Below, piece after piece: positions 1 to 5,438 of a DNA stretch of 5,596 nucleotides. The position numbers and the translations under genes were made by a program. This DNA is from Nitrososphaeria archaeon (GTDB taxonomy: Archaea; Thermoproteota; Nitrososphaeria; JACIWG01): positions 1 to 5,596 of the forward strand of contig JACIWG010000102.1 of the NCBI GenBank assembly GCA_014361085.1, read 5' to 3'. Within the stretch, counting starts at the first letter, position 1; every line of letters begins with the position of its first letter. The notes beneath the pieces were generated by a model. That model saw only the letters and a program-made list of their open reading frames with translations. It was not told where the DNA came from and searched no databases.

Positions 1-3
1 TTG

Positions 4-9
4 AAAAAA
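4..9 (-). terminator. Possible T-run terminator at end of leftward unit
   Basis: On the minus strand, after the stop codon of the 38-residue gene, the sequence becomes AT-rich and has six consecutive T (ATATTTTTTCAA). Archaeal RNA polymerase can terminate at such T-runs without a hairpin. The window ends here, so I cannot see whether another leftward gene follows; this remains a weak call. Confidence 0.3.
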
Positions 10-31
10 TATTCTCTATTATCACATTAAT

Positions 32-148
32 CTAGTTCAAGCTTTTCTCTTCCAAAATCGGTTCACTAACATTATACTCTATTCTCTCATCTTCTACAGA
101 AACTGTTATTTCCAAGCAAGATACCCTGTACCTTTCTACAATCTCCAT
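32..148 (-). CDS. Small hypothetical protein, 38 aa, last gene of the pilus assembly unit
   Basis: Unrecognised short gene that reads MEIVERYRVSCLEITV and continues to residue 38, ending SLN before TAG. The ATG at 148 lies 5 bases after GAGGTGA, an almost ideal archaeal Shine-Dalgarno site, and that site contains the TGA stop of the platform gene, so the two are probably translationally coupled. The protein is acidic (about ten Glu/Asp), has one Cys (residue 11), no membrane segment and alternating residues suggesting one or two beta strands. Position behind the platform gene suggests a small cytoplasmic partner of the pilus machine, but this is only inference. It could also be the degraded remnant of a longer gene. 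Existence as a translated ORF is moderately supported; function is unknown. Confidence 0.55.
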   Translation of the reverse strand: MEIVERYRVSCLEITVSVEDERIEYNVSEPILEEKSLN

Positions 149-153
149 CTTCT

Positions 154-160
154 TCACCTC
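154..160 (-). promoter_or_regulatory. Ribosome binding site for the 38-aa gene
   Basis: Minus strand GAGGTGA, complementary to the archaeal 16S rRNA 3' end, with 5 bases between it and the ATG at 148. It overlaps the end of the platform gene including its TGA stop, which implies coupled translation. It is the main reason for accepting such a short gene. Confidence 0.6.
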
Positions 161-1917
161 ACCCCAAATATTGTGTTCTTGAAAATCTGGACAACGCTAT
201 CCATTTGAAGTGTGCATGCTAACGCAATAAACAATGTTACAGCTGTAAGGTATATGCCTTCATAGCTTCCCTCCCGTAAAAGTCCTGTAATGTACGTGTT
301 GGAAAAGGTGTTTATAACAATCATTAGGTAAAGCCAATCTCTTTCTATCTGAAACACTTGCAGTGGAAGTATGCTTAATCCCGATGACGTTCCAGCAGCC
401 ATTGTTTCCAAGAGCGCCAGCATTGATGCTGAAACAAGAGTGAAAAGTAGTGGTGCAATATAGGTTAGATATGATGCAAGCCCAGTCTCTCTCCTAACCT
501 TCTCCTTTTCTAGAAGGTTGTCCTCTATCATGTTAGCTAGCTCGATTAAAGTTTTTGTGCTCCCCCCTCCACTTTTATGCATAAGGTCTAGGCAGTCGAA
601 AACATAGTCGAAAAGCCACACTCCAGTACATGTTTTAATGTCTGCAACGTTCAAAGAAAGTTTATTTACAACAACATTAACCTCTCTCTTAAACCTCTCA
701 TTATATTCTTTCTCTTTTAAAGAAAGCACTATCGCCTGATAAACGCTTTTCCCAGTAGCCCTGTAGTCGGCTACATCTCTCAAGAAAATGGGCAGGGGTT
801 CCTCAAGCTCTCTTACCTCATTTAACCTCCTTTTTCCTCTATAACCGTATGTTGTAGAAAATGTAATTAAAGCTATTGTTATTGGAAGCCATAAGCATTT
901 AAACATTGCATAAGATGCTGCAAAAACCACTAATGCTAATATTATTTCAAAAATTTTTGGCTTAACTCTAAGGTTTCCCAAACCTGTTTTAGGCCTAGAA
1001 TCTTCTATAAAAAATGACATTGCAATAGTATAAATAATCAGGAATGAGAAGACTAAAATCTGCATTATCCCTACCGCTCCAGAGTTTGAGGAAACGATAG
1101 CCACGATCGGAGTTATCACTGTTAAAACAATATTTATTTCAGAAATCATTTGAGCTTTTTCAAGAAACTGTCCTATCCTGAACTTAAAATCGTTCTTTAA
1201 AACCTCTATCTGGTGGCTCATGTATGTTAGAAGGTTTCCTCCCGTAGCATATATTCCAGCATATCCATCCAAAAACCTCCTGTATACTGTAGCCTTAGTG
1301 TTTGAAGCCCTTTCTCTTAAAGGACTGTAAACATTTTTAGAATGTATTAGTAGGTCTGTAAGAATTATTTTTGCCTCAGTCTTAATCCATTTAAAGAGTC
1401 TTCCATTGACTACATGATTTAGAGCATACTCTATATTCTTTCCACTTTCTTGACAAATGTATTCTGTGAATGCAAAGAATACCAGCTCATTATATACTCC
1501 TCTATCCTTTTCCCCCTTCAATAGAAGATAGTCTATGTAGGGGTATAGTATGCTTGTAAAACTTAATGCACCAAATAATACAATTATCAGATTATTGAGT
1601 AAATATGCTAAAGTTAAGGATATAGCTAAAGACACCATGCTAAACATCGTGGCCTTGTAAACTATTTCACCAATATACTCTAGAAGGCCCTCTGAACCCT
1701 TTTCAACACTAATACTTTTATATCTTGGTATCAGGTCTGAAGCAATATCGTAGACGATTTTCTCAAAAAATTTTGTTCTCAAAAACTTATTTTTTAAAAG
1801 CAGATTCTTTTTCTCAAACCATTTTCTAACTACAACCTCTTTTTCTAGTAAAAGTAGTATAATATTGGCTGCACCCGTGAAAACAATAGCATAAAATAAT
1901 ATTATGCTAGCATCCAA
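154..1917 (-). CDS. Type IV pilus assembly platform membrane protein (FlaJ/TadC-like, T2SSF family)
   Basis: Inner-membrane platform of an archaeal type IV pilus; partner of the upstream ATPase, passing its motion to the pilins. Counting from the TTG at 1917 (587 aa), hydrophobic segments lie near residues 5-24, 90-125 (two passes), 262-304 (two), 322-355 (two), 484-506, 526-546 and 553-572. Between them are two cytoplasmic helical regions, about 135-261 and 360-480. The second has the T2SSF pattern EEPLPIFLRDVADYRATGKS and a later KSGGGS. Two such halves and a length near 580 fit archaeal FlaJ/TadC proteins. Start choice: TTG 1917 has GGTGAT four bases upstream, the same layout as another gene here; ATG 1929 and TTG 1962 are in frame but lack a ribosome site. 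It overlaps the ATPase gene by 11 bases, so the two are coupled. The family call is firm; the start is likely, not certain. Confidence 0.9.
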   Translation of the reverse strand: MDASIILFYAIVFTGAANIILLLLEKEVVVRKWFEKKNLLLKNKFLRTKFFEKIVYDIASDLIPRYKSISVEKGSEGLLEYIGEIVYKATMFSMVSLAISLTLAYLLNNLIIVLFGALSFTSILYPYIDYLLLKGEKDRGVYNELVFFAFTEYICQESGKNIEYALNHVVNGRLFKWIKTEAKIILTDLLIHSKNVYSPLRERASNTKATVYRRFLDGYAGIYATGGNLLTYMSHQIEVLKNDFKFRIGQFLEKAQMISEINIVLTVITPIVAIVSSNSGAVGIMQILVFSFLIIYTIAMSFFIEDSRPKTGLGNLRVKPKIFEIILALVVFAASYAMFKCLWLPITIALITFSTTYGYRGKRRLNEVRELEEPLPIFLRDVADYRATGKSVYQAIVLSLKEKEYNERFKREVNVVVNKLSLNVADIKTCTGVWLFDYVFDCLDLMHKSGGGSTKTLIELANMIEDNLLEKEKVRRETGLASYLTYIAPLLFTLVSASMLALLETMAAGTSSGLSILPLQVFQIERDWLYLMIVINTFSNTYITGLLREGSYEGIYLTAVTLFIALACTLQMDSVVQIFKNTIFGVR

Positions 1918-3454
1918 AGCTATCACCATAAAATCTTGAAAGAAGTGGTTGAAGCTGCTCAAACGTGTACGCCTTCAAAGAAGCTACATTCCTAAGAAAA
2001 TCCCTTTTCCTACAGGCTTCTTTAAGGGTATCCTTTACTTTATCAAAGAGCCTGCTTCTAGAAACAATCTTATCAACTTCCACCTCATCTCCTTCAGCCT
2101 CATAATCGTAGACAATGTTTGACTTGAAGCCTTCACCTTCCCTAAAATAGGGCTCCTCTACTGATGTAACCTTTCTCAAAATTTTGCCGTTAGAAGCTTT
2201 AACATTAGACAAGAATACAACACATTTTATAGTCTGTAGGAAGGAATCTTCTACAGAAAGAGGCTTCCCCTTCATTCTACTCAGAAGCTCCTGGAAGCCT
2301 CCAGCATGAAATGTTGTTATGCAGCCTAACCCTGTTCCAGCAGCCTGAACAAGAGCCTGAATCTCAGCCCCCCTAACCTCACCTAATGCAATATAGTCTG
2401 AAGAGCTTCTTAGAGAAAGAAGTGTTAGGTCCAGTAGGCTAATATCATTTGTTCCAGAATAAGCACTTTTTCTAGTAATCAGCCTCTGCCAGTTAACTCT
2501 ATCCCCTAAAGCTATTTCAGCCGTATCCTCTATCGTTAGAATCTTATGTCTAAGATCGATAAGCTGTAATAGGGTTGAAAGAAGTGTCGTTTTTCCTGAA
2601 CCCATGGCGCCACTTATTATAATAAAATGCCTGTTTTCCAAAACCTGCCAAAGGTATGCTGCCAAATCCTCGTTTAAGGTCCTGTACGCGATAAGCTTGG
2701 CTATCGTCCAAGGGTTTTTAGGAAACTTTCTAATTGAAAACGTGGAAGAAGGTAATGTTATCTCGTTCTTGAACGTTAACATTATCCTATGCCCTTCACG
2801 GGTAGTAATCTCTGAAGCTGGTGATAGAATATTAATTCCCTTACCATGTTTTGACGCCATCTTCTGCACTAAAGTATCAAGCTCTTCTTCGGAAAAGACA
2901 ACATTTGTTGCCATCCAATTGTATTCGGAAAACTCTCTATGTCTAACCAGTACGGGCTGAGTAAATGCAGAACATGATATGTCAGAAACATTATCGTCTG
3001 CCATAAGCGGCTCCAATAAACCGTACCCTGAAGTTTCACGAAAAACTATTTCTGAAAAAAGTTTAACCTTATCTAAACTGACATCCAGCTTAGCATCCTT
3101 AACAATCCTCAAAATCTTTTCTTCCAAAAAATCTTTGCAACCAAAACCTTCACCATTTAAGTTCGCAGAAGACAAGAGGTAACCAAGTACAATTTCAAAA
3201 CTCTCCCTATCTCTTTCATCGAAACTTGGTTCCCTAACAAAATAGTATCCAAAACCATTACAGTCAAAAATATACACTTTAGGCTTATACATTTCACCCA
3301 ACTCAAGAGTATAACTGTCAACAAGCCTACCATTCACAGCAGAAAAGTCCAGTAATCTAACCCTATTACCTGTAGCCTGAAGAAACAGTTTTTCCCTAAA
3401 CCTTTCTTCAGGATCCCTAGAAAAAATATTGGATAAAATTCCACCAGTGTTCAT
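1907..3454 (-). CDS. Type IV pilus assembly ATPase (FlaI/TadA-type, VirB11/PulE superfamily)
   Basis: Hexameric cytoplasmic ATPase that powers filament assembly with the FlaJ/TadC-like protein encoded just downstream. From the ATG at 3454 the product is 515 aa, usual for archaeal FlaI/TadA ATPases. An N-terminal region of about 130 residues precedes the typical ETSGYGLLEPLMADDNVSDI stretch (140-159), then SIRKFPKNPWT (240-250), Walker A GAMGSGKTT (282-290, Lys288), Asp box LTIED (306-310), Walker B region YIALGEVRGAE with the catalytic Glu359, and His box CITTFHA (His383). All key residues are present, so it should be active. The TTG at 3457 is one codon upstream; ATG is preferred. There is no Shine-Dalgarno site, but a TATA-like box is about 29 bases upstream, suggesting a leaderless message. 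The 3' end overlaps the platform gene. Whether it serves a pilus or an archaellum rests on context; the pilin neighbours and lack of archaellum genes favour a pilus. Confidence 0.95.
   Translation of the reverse strand: MNTGGILSNIFSRDPEERFREKLFLQATGNRVRLLDFSAVNGRLVDSYTLELGEMYKPKVYIFDCNGFGYYFVREPSFDERDRESFEIVLGYLLSSANLNGEGFGCKDFLEEKILRIVKDAKLDVSLDKVKLFSEIVFRETSGYGLLEPLMADDNVSDISCSAFTQPVLVRHREFSEYNWMATNVVFSEEELDTLVQKMASKHGKGINILSPASEITTREGHRIMLTFKNEITLPSSTFSIRKFPKNPWTIAKLIAYRTLNEDLAAYLWQVLENRHFIIISGAMGSGKTTLLSTLLQLIDLRHKILTIEDTAEIALGDRVNWQRLITRKSAYSGTNDISLLDLTLLSLRSSSDYIALGEVRGAEIQALVQAAGTGLGCITTFHAGGFQELLSRMKGKPLSVEDSFLQTIKCVVFLSNVKASNGKILRKVTSVEEPYFREGEGFKSNIVYDYEAEGDEVEVDKIVSRSRLFDKVKDTLKEACRKRDFLRNVASLKAYTFEQLQPLLSRFYGDSFGC
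1922..1927 (-). promoter_or_regulatory. Ribosome binding site deciding the platform gene start
   Basis: Minus strand GGTGAT, a full match to the core archaeal Shine-Dalgarno sequence, four bases before the TTG at 1917. It lies inside the 3' end of the ATPase gene. The competing in-frame ATG at 1929 and TTG at 1962 have nothing comparable upstream. Confidence 0.55.
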
Positions 3455-3478
3455 CAAAAATAGAAGCTTTAAAAAGAA

Positions 3479-3487
3479 CTTTTAAGC
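3479..3487 (-). promoter_or_regulatory. TATA-like promoter box for the ATPase gene
   Basis: Minus strand GCTTAAAAG, centred about 29 bases before the ATG at 3454. This spacing would put transcription start at or next to the start codon, and the gene has no Shine-Dalgarno site, both consistent with a leaderless transcript. A second AT-rich box (TTTTTAAA, 3467-3474) is too close to the start for that role. Confidence 0.4.
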
Positions 3488-3494
3488 AAAAAAA
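3488..3494 (-). terminator. Possible T-run terminator after the pilin pair
   Basis: Seven consecutive T on the minus strand, about 20 bases after the pilin 2 stop codon and just before the ATPase promoter box. A T-run of this sort can terminate archaeal transcription, fully or partly. It would let pilins be made in excess over the assembly machine. Only position and base content support it. Confidence 0.35.
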
Positions 3495-3514
3495 TTTGTT
3501 GCGAGCCCCCACAT

Positions 3515-3940
3515 TTAGGGTAAAGCTAAACCTTCAGCAATAACATATCCAACTATTTCATCATTGACCCTTGCTGTAATAAAAACATTGTACCTTAACC
3601 CTGCCATCAATCCTTCACATTTTACCGAAACCACTTTTTCCATGCCAGGCTCCAAAAATACCCTGTTATTCTTTATCATACTTAGATTTTCACTTCTACC
3701 ATATTCACTCACTGCTTCAACAGAAACTTCTAAGGCAACGTTTCCAACATTTTTTACCATAACATTCACCTCTTGTGCTCCAGCGGTTATGAATACGTCA
3801 GTACAAACAATTTTCGCAACATGGCTTGTTGATAAAATAGAAGTATTATACATTGAATATGCTCCGACAGCAGTAGTAAGTCCTAAGATTAGGAAAATGA
3901 TTTCAGTCAAAACACGACTAAGTGCTTTCCTCAACTTCAT
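3515..3940 (-). CDS. Archaeal type IV pilin 2 (class III signal peptide)
   Basis: Probable filament subunit, 141 aa. The N-terminus MKLRKALSRVLTEIIFLILG shows a short basic leader, the K-A / L-S cleavage site for an archaeal prepilin peptidase (after Ala6), and a hydrophobic helix to about residue 30. The rest (40-141) is beta-rich with the archaeal pilin pattern KNVGNVALEV, then a Pro-Gly turn (98-99) and a closing strand. Cys46 and Cys108 could pair. N-glycosylation sequons are at NTS (32) and NLS (85). Pilin 1, just upstream, shares nearly the whole helix, so the genes are tandem paralogs. The open frame extends to a GTG at 3949, directly after the pilin 1 stop, but AGGTG (3947-3951) sits 6 bases before the ATG at 3940, making that ATG the better start. 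Major or minor role is not decided by sequence. Confidence 0.85.
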   Translation of the reverse strand: MKLRKALSRVLTEIIFLILGLTTAVGAYSMYNTSILSTSHVAKIVCTDVFITAGAQEVNVMVKNVGNVALEVSVEAVSEYGRSENLSMIKNNRVFLEPGMEKVVSVKCEGLMAGLRYNVFITARVNDEIVGYVIAEGLALP

Positions 3941-3946
3941 GTTGCA

Positions 3947-3951
3947 CACCT
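3947..3951 (-). promoter_or_regulatory. Ribosome binding site deciding the pilin 2 start
   Basis: Minus strand AGGTG, overlapping the TAG stop of pilin 1 and the rival GTG start, lies 6 bases before the ATG at 3940. This favours the ATG and indicates that both pilins are read from one message. Confidence 0.5.
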
Positions 3952-4378
3952 ATGGTTTTGCTACTACTGTGTATGTAGTAGTATAAAGAACTATGGAGTT
4001 GTTTTTAGGATCCAGTACTTTAGCAACTATTGTATATTGTTGTCCAGCAATCAAATTTATTTTGTCTATAGTGAAGGTTCGTATATCGCCTGGTGGAAGG
4101 TTTGGTGTATAATTATGTTCTTTTCCAGCTATTGTAATACTAATGTATTGCACATTTGTGGTTCCAATATTCCTTATTGTCACATAAGTTTTGTTCTGTG
4201 ATGAAATTATATCTACTTGTTCTATGACAATTTTTGTTGTCCCGCTCATGTTTGAACTGTAGCCATTGTATATTGTGAAGGCTCCTATGGCTGTGGTTGT
4301 CGCTAGTAACAGAAATATTATTTCTGTGAGGACTCGGCTTAAACCCTTTCTTTTTCTAAACAATTTTTTTGTTTGCAT
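3950..4378 (-). CDS. Archaeal type IV pilin 1 (class III signal peptide)
   Basis: Probable filament subunit, 142 aa. The basic leader MQTKKLFRKRKG ends at the cleavage site (after Gly12), followed by LSRVLTEIIFLLLATTTAIG, the membrane/core helix. Residues 48-142 form a beta-rich head with IRNIGTTNV, a PPG turn (95-97) and AGQQYTIVAK. Four N-glycosylation sequons are visible (NMS 43, NKT 62, NYT 89, NNS 126), fitting a surface-exposed glycoprotein. The open frame extends to an ATG at 4543, but that would put 67 residues before the cleavage site and run through the divergent promoter and the opposite gene's start; ATG 4378 gives a normal 12-residue leader. A TATA-like box lies about 27 bases upstream and there is no Shine-Dalgarno site, suggesting leaderless translation. 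It is first of a two-gene unit with pilin 2, nine bases between stop and next ATG. Confidence 0.88.
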   Translation of the reverse strand: MQTKKLFRKRKGLSRVLTEIIFLLLATTTAIGAFTIYNGYSSNMSGTTKIVIEQVDIISSQNKTYVTIRNIGTTNVQYISITIAGKEHNYTPNLPPGDIRTFTIDKINLIAGQQYTIVAKVLDPKNNSIVLYTTTYTVVAKP

Positions 4379-4466
4379 GCAAGAAAACTTTTGTTTACAT
4401 AAATTTTTAAGCCGCTTCAGGTTGGCGCTTTTATCCAATATTATCATAATATCTTGTGATACGATT
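4379..4466. promoter_or_regulatory. Divergent promoter region between the two pilus gene sets
   Basis: This 88-base AT-rich interval separates leftward pilin 1 from the rightward pilin-like genes. A single AT block (4398-4411, CATAAATTTTTAAG on plus) has TATA character on both strands. Leftward it is centred about 27 bases from the ATG at 4378, right for a leaderless start. Rightward it would place transcription start near 4432, giving a roughly 35-base leader that includes the weak ribosome site at 4456-4460. A second box (4429-4434) is less well placed. One shared block suggests the two sets are co-regulated. Boxes were assigned by eye. Confidence 0.5.
4456..4460 (+). promoter_or_regulatory. 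Ribosome binding site deciding the start of the first rightward gene
   Basis: GTGAT, five bases of the archaeal GGTGAT core, with 6 bases to the TTG at 4467. The alternative GTG at 4476 is too far (15 bases) for a usual spacing. Confidence 0.4.
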
Positions 4467-4814
4467 TTGAAGTCCGTGTTTGATGAAATATTGTGCCTGA
4501 TTACTTTAACACTAATATTGTCTCCTCTAACAGCCTTTAGCATATTTACATGTGAAAATAAATTAAATTCTTTTCAAATAGAATTATTTGGCTACCTTAA
4601 CTCTGGCAAAGGTACAATAATCTTCTTAAAGAACAATAGTCCACTCAAATATAGTTTTTCAAAACTTATTGTAAATGATATAGAATATTCTCTTCCCGAA
4701 CAATTCTACCTAAAACCTTATGAGCTTACTACAATATCTTTGCCTGCAACTTTATCGCAAATTTATCATCTGACACTAGTATGTGATGGTACAGAAAATG
4801 TTAGGGTGATATAG
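4467..4814 (+). CDS. Pilin-like protein with N-terminal membrane helix, 115 aa, non-standard leader
   Basis: No family recognised with certainty. It begins MKSVFDEILCLITLTLILSP, a very short leader and a hydrophobic helix to about residue 28, followed by a beta-rich domain (35-115). The layout copies the other pilins here, and its IIFLKNNSPLKYSFSKLIVND stretch parallels a stretch in the next gene (LYNPNPVPVKITEVLLGDT), hinting at paralogy. It lacks the K/R-G/A before the helix; Glu7 would sit at the fifth mature position if cut after Lys2. Cys29 and Cys106 bracket the beta domain and could form a disulfide; one sequon (NNS, 57). TTG 4467 is chosen for the GTGAT upstream; GTG 4476 and a much longer frame from ATG 4377 are alternatives, the latter clashing with pilin 1 and its promoter. 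A minor pilin, a pilus-associated anchored protein or a Sec-exported protein are all possible. Confidence 0.65.
   Translation: MKSVFDEILCLITLTLILSPLTAFSIFTCENKLNSFQIELFGYLNSGKGTIIFLKNNSPLKYSFSKLIVNDIEYSLPEQFYLKPYELTTISLPATLSQIYHLTLVCDGTENVRVI
4805..4810 (+). promoter_or_regulatory. Ribosome binding site for the second rightward gene
   Basis: GGTGAT within AGGGTGAT, encoded by the last codons of the previous gene and 4 bases before the TTG at 4815. This is the same site and spacing as seen before the platform gene's TTG on the other strand, which supports TTG as a genuine start in this genome. Confidence 0.65.
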
Positions 4815-5219
4815 TTGGCTAAAGCCTTATCCTCAGCAATAACACCATTAATAATCTTAACAATAACAATCATAACATCAACAATACTGTACTCAACATT
4901 TACACAAACGTTTGGCAGTATAACATTTTCTCCAGAAACATTACACAATATTGAAATACTTCAAATAAAAAATGGTTCAATTTCACAAATTATCCTCTAC
5001 AACCCAAACCCGGTACCCGTTAAAATAACTGAAGTTCTACTAGGAGACACTAGCACACCATTCACTCTAAAATATGCGAACATGACAGTATGTAAAGAAA
5101 ACACTATACCACCAAACTCCATGGCAATATTAAACATAAACAAGCCAATAGACGAACAGAAAACAATATACCTAAAATCAGAAAACAAAATCATCGCATA
5201 CTACACAAAGGGGCCATAG
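4815..5219 (+). CDS. Pilin-like protein with class III signal peptide, 134 aa
   Basis: Probable minor pilin or second-type filament subunit. The leader is only four residues (MAKA), then LSSAITPLIILTITIITSTI, which matches the archaeal pilin N-terminal pattern (compare K-A/LSRVLTEIIF in the leftward pilins); cleavage is expected after Ala4. The helix ends near residue 30 and the remainder is beta-rich, with IILYNPNPVPVKITEVLLGD (59-78), a PPNS turn (99-102) and a final strand before KGP. Sequons NGS (53) and NMT (89). The TTG start directly follows the TAG of the previous gene and has GGTGAT four bases upstream, so translation is coupled. Coding-strand G is scarce and A/C rich compared with the preceding gene. 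The head is too divergent to assign a named pilin family; the pilin class itself is well supported. Confidence 0.8.
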   Translation: MAKALSSAITPLIILTITIITSTILYSTFTQTFGSITFSPETLHNIEILQIKNGSISQIILYNPNPVPVKITEVLLGDTSTPFTLKYANMTVCKENTIPPNSMAILNINKPIDEQKTIYLKSENKIIAYYTKGP

Positions 5220-5405
5220 ATGACACAAAACATAAGCGAAACAATAATCCTCTATCTAGGCCTACTAGCAGCAACAATATTCATAATATTATATGAAAAA
5301 ATGAACACTACATCAGCAGCAATATTCACGTTCATACTAACCTCAATAACAATACTAAATTACATAAAAATTTTTATATCCACCAAAAAAGAGAAAAAAG
5401 AATAA
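5220..5405 (+). CDS. Small membrane protein, 61 aa, two predicted transmembrane helices
   Basis: Unrecognised. Hydrophobic segments near residues 8-25 and 32-53 are joined by a short loop (EKMNTT), and the tail STKKEKKE is strongly charged. By the positive-inside rule, both ends would be cytoplasmic. It has no class III cleavage motif, so it is not an obvious pilin. The ATG directly follows the TAG of the pilin-like gene, and a purine-rich AGGGG (5209-5213) lies 6 bases upstream, so it is probably the third gene of the rightward unit. Possible roles are a small platform partner or an assembly/stability factor for the minor pilins; nothing in the sequence proves either. Its last codons contain a TATA-like box that may serve the tRNA gene. 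Confidence 0.65.
   Translation: MTQNISETIILYLGLLAATIFIILYEKMNTTSAAIFTFILTSITILNYIKIFISTKKEKKE
5373..5380 (+). promoter_or_regulatory. Candidate TATA box for tRNA-Lys
   Basis: TTTATATC is the best TATA-like match upstream of the tRNA, but it is about 60 bases before the tRNA 5' end, implying a leader of about 35 bases, and lies within the end of the small membrane protein gene. A weaker AT stretch at 5401-5409 is better spaced for a short leader. I cannot decide between them. Confidence 0.3.
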
Positions 5406-5438
5406 TTATGGGCAAAATGTAGCCAAAAGCGAGAAAAC

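Noticed and set aside
2604..3182. Two plus-strand ORFs opposite the ATPase gene
   Set aside because: They lie wholly within the ATPase coding region, whose motifs are complete, and have no recognisable domain or ribosome site.
3564..3986. Plus-strand ORF of 140 codons opposite pilin 2
   Set aside because: It is the shadow of a well-supported pilin gene and lacks independent support.
4266..4466. Longer form of the first rightward gene, starting at 4266 or ATG 4377
   Set aside because: It overlaps pilin 1 on the other strand and would lack a promoter and ribosome site; the added residues look like antisense of the pilin leader.
4379..4543. N-terminal extension of pilin 1 to an ATG at 4543
   Set aside because: It would give a 67-residue leader before the cleavage site and cross the divergent promoter and the start of the opposite gene; ATG 4378 gives a normal leader and promoter spacing.
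4766..5194. Two minus-strand ORFs opposite the second rightward gene
   Set aside because: They are shadows of a gene with a clear signal peptide, ribosome site and operon placement.
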